Below, in pieces: positions 63,158 through 64,000 of a stretch of DNA of 64,000 bases. Position 1 is the stretch's first letter; the number at the start of each line of letters is the position of its first letter. This stretch comes from Caldilineaceae bacterium (GTDB lineage: Bacteria > Chloroflexota > Anaerolineae > Caldilineales > Caldilineaceae), in the NCBI GenBank assembly GCA_022821585.1, contig JAJEDI010000050.1, positions 1 to 64,000 of the forward strand, given 5' to 3'. The notes beneath the pieces are model-generated. The model saw nothing but the letters and a program-made list of their open reading frames with translations. It did not search any database and was not told where the DNA came from. The position numbers were made by a program, and so were the translations under genes.

Positions 63158-63519
63158 GCGTCTGGACGTCCCGGTCTCTCTGATTGCAGCCGTTCCTGAG
63201 GTGTTTTTCACAGTAAAATCTTTGTTGGGAATTGGTGTATTGAAGCGTTTGCTGCTATACTCTTGGCGAAATTGCGGTAAGATAGCAGACCAAGTGAAAC
63301 CCCCTCGCTGTACCTAAAGACTGCCATCGACCGATTTGAGCGGGTCCCTCCGCCAACAACACCTAACTGAACACGAGCCGCGTGCGTGCGCTCGACCATA
63401 TTCAGTCAAAGTCCCAGCGGTCTGAAACTTTTTGTGTTGCCGGTCTTGGGCCGCCGCGATTGAATTTGTCTCAGGTGGTTGAAACCCATTTTTCTGAATC
63501 CATAAGGAGATTGCACACC
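63158..63519. other. Intergenic leader region before the SBP gene
   Basis: No gene recognised. Contains a promoter-like element at 63232-63261 and a long leader of about 250 nt to the SBP start. Confidence 0.5.
63232..63261 (+). promoter_or_regulatory. Possible promoter for terminal SBP gene
   Basis: TTGGTG (63232-63237), 18-bp spacer, TATACT (63256-63261). Confidence 0.35.
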
Positions 63520-64000
63520 ATGCAAGAGAAGCAAAGTGTAAACCGTCGCCAGTTCCTGCGGATGAGTTCTGCTGTAGGCGCGACTGCGTTTCTGGCGGCC
63601 TGTGCGGCGCCGGCGGCGCCAGCTGCCGACAGTGGCGGAGAAGGCGAGGCGATGGCTGAAATGATCTCGCTGCGTTACCAGTCGCGAGAACCGGAGCGTG
63701 CGGCAGGCATTGCACAGCTCTGGAAGGAGTTCTATCCCCAATTCCAGGAAGCCAACCCCAACATCGAGGTGGAGTTCCTGCCGGACCCGGGTGGCGCCAA
63801 CCGCCGTGAAGGCGCTCTAAGCGCGATGGTCGCCGGTAATGCGCCGGATCTGACAGAATGGTGCTGCTCCAGTTCCACGTTCTTCATGCAGAAGGGCGAG
63901 ACGCTGAGCTTGCAGCCGTATATCGACCGCGATGCCGAGGAAGTCAACCTTGACGACTACTACGAGGCCCAGTTCGATCCGTGGACGTTGGACGGCAACA
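63520..64000 (+). CDS. Extracellular solute-binding lipoprotein, cluster-1 type (partial)
   Basis: First 160 codons only; cut by the window end. RBS aaggaga at 63504-63510 region before ATG 63520. The N-terminus has a twin-arginine-like motif NRRQFLRM (8-15), a hydrophobic stretch and lipobox LAAC (Cys28), so it is a Tat- or Sec-exported lipoprotein. The mature part (RAAGIAQLWKEFYPQFQEANPNIEVEFLPDPGGANRREGALSAMVAGNAPDLTEW) matches sugar-type SBPs (SBP_bac_1). Probably the first gene of a sugar importer beyond the window. Confidence 0.88.
   Translation, partial: MQEKQSVNRRQFLRMSSAVGATAFLAACAAPAAPAADSGGEGEAMAEMISLRYQSREPERAAGIAQLWKEFYPQFQEANPNIEVEFLPDPGGANRREGALSAMVAGNAPDLTEWCCSSSTFFMQKGETLSLQPYIDRDAEEVNLDDYYEAQFDPWTLDGN

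Overview
The window looks like a bacterial chromosome fragment, most plausibly from an environmental, uncultured lineage near Chloroflexota (Caldilineaceae-like). This is inferred from moderately high GC, lipobox lipoproteins, many sugar-acid, sulfatase and phytanoyl-dioxygenase genes, and hairpin repeats between genes. It is not proven by any marker I could search. No rRNA, tRNA, CRISPR array, transposase or phage gene was seen. Both ends look like contig edges: the left end is a garbled G/C homopolymer fused to a repeat, and the last gene runs off the right end.

Left region (440-9795, mostly + strand): a phytanoyl-CoA-dioxygenase-like enzyme; a six-gene block with two duplicated NMT1/THI5-type lipoproteins, an ABC ATPase, a permease and two divergent MTAP/PNP-type phosphorylases (uptake plus salvage of an unidentified nucleoside-like or heterocyclic compound); then a lectin-like lipoprotein divergent from a formylglycine-type sulfatase.

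Minus-strand block (9792-27308): two MFS transporters, an M20 peptidase, an Asp/Glu/hydantoin-racemase-family enzyme, an AstE/aspartoacylase-family hydrolase, a MATE-like membrane protein, and a complete peptide-type ABC transporter (SBP, two ATPases, two permeases). The transporter is led by three tandem paralogues of the M29/NicX fold. They resemble the ring-cleaving iron enzyme 2,5-dihydroxypyridine dioxygenase more than a peptidase. The recalled NicX metal ligands are complete in one copy, three of four in the second, and largely lost in the third. A good promoter precedes the block. This is the most interesting part of the window.

Middle (27944-46305): dehydrogenases, a Gfo/Idh/MocA oxidoreductase, RecQ, two zinc alcohol dehydrogenases, two enolase-superfamily dehydratases/racemases, a GH2 glycosidase, a lactonase, a luciferase-like monooxygenase, a fatty-acid desaturase, a cupin, an inositol-phosphatase-like enzyme and an SDR, which together suggest sugar and sugar-acid catabolism. 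A DUF433/DUF5615 toxin-antitoxin pair has an in-frame stop in the toxin.

Right region: a long minus-strand run (54533-46365) holds two duplicated aldo/keto reductases with matching promoters, larB-larE-larC for the nickel-pincer cofactor (no larA in view), a Nudix hydrolase, another AKR, a methyltransferase and a glucanase-fold protein. On the + strand follow an ABC-class ATPase with a double-DinB protein, a small membrane protein, an adenine-phosphoribosyltransferase-like gene, prfA-prmC, a HAD phosphatase and a truncated sugar-type SBP.
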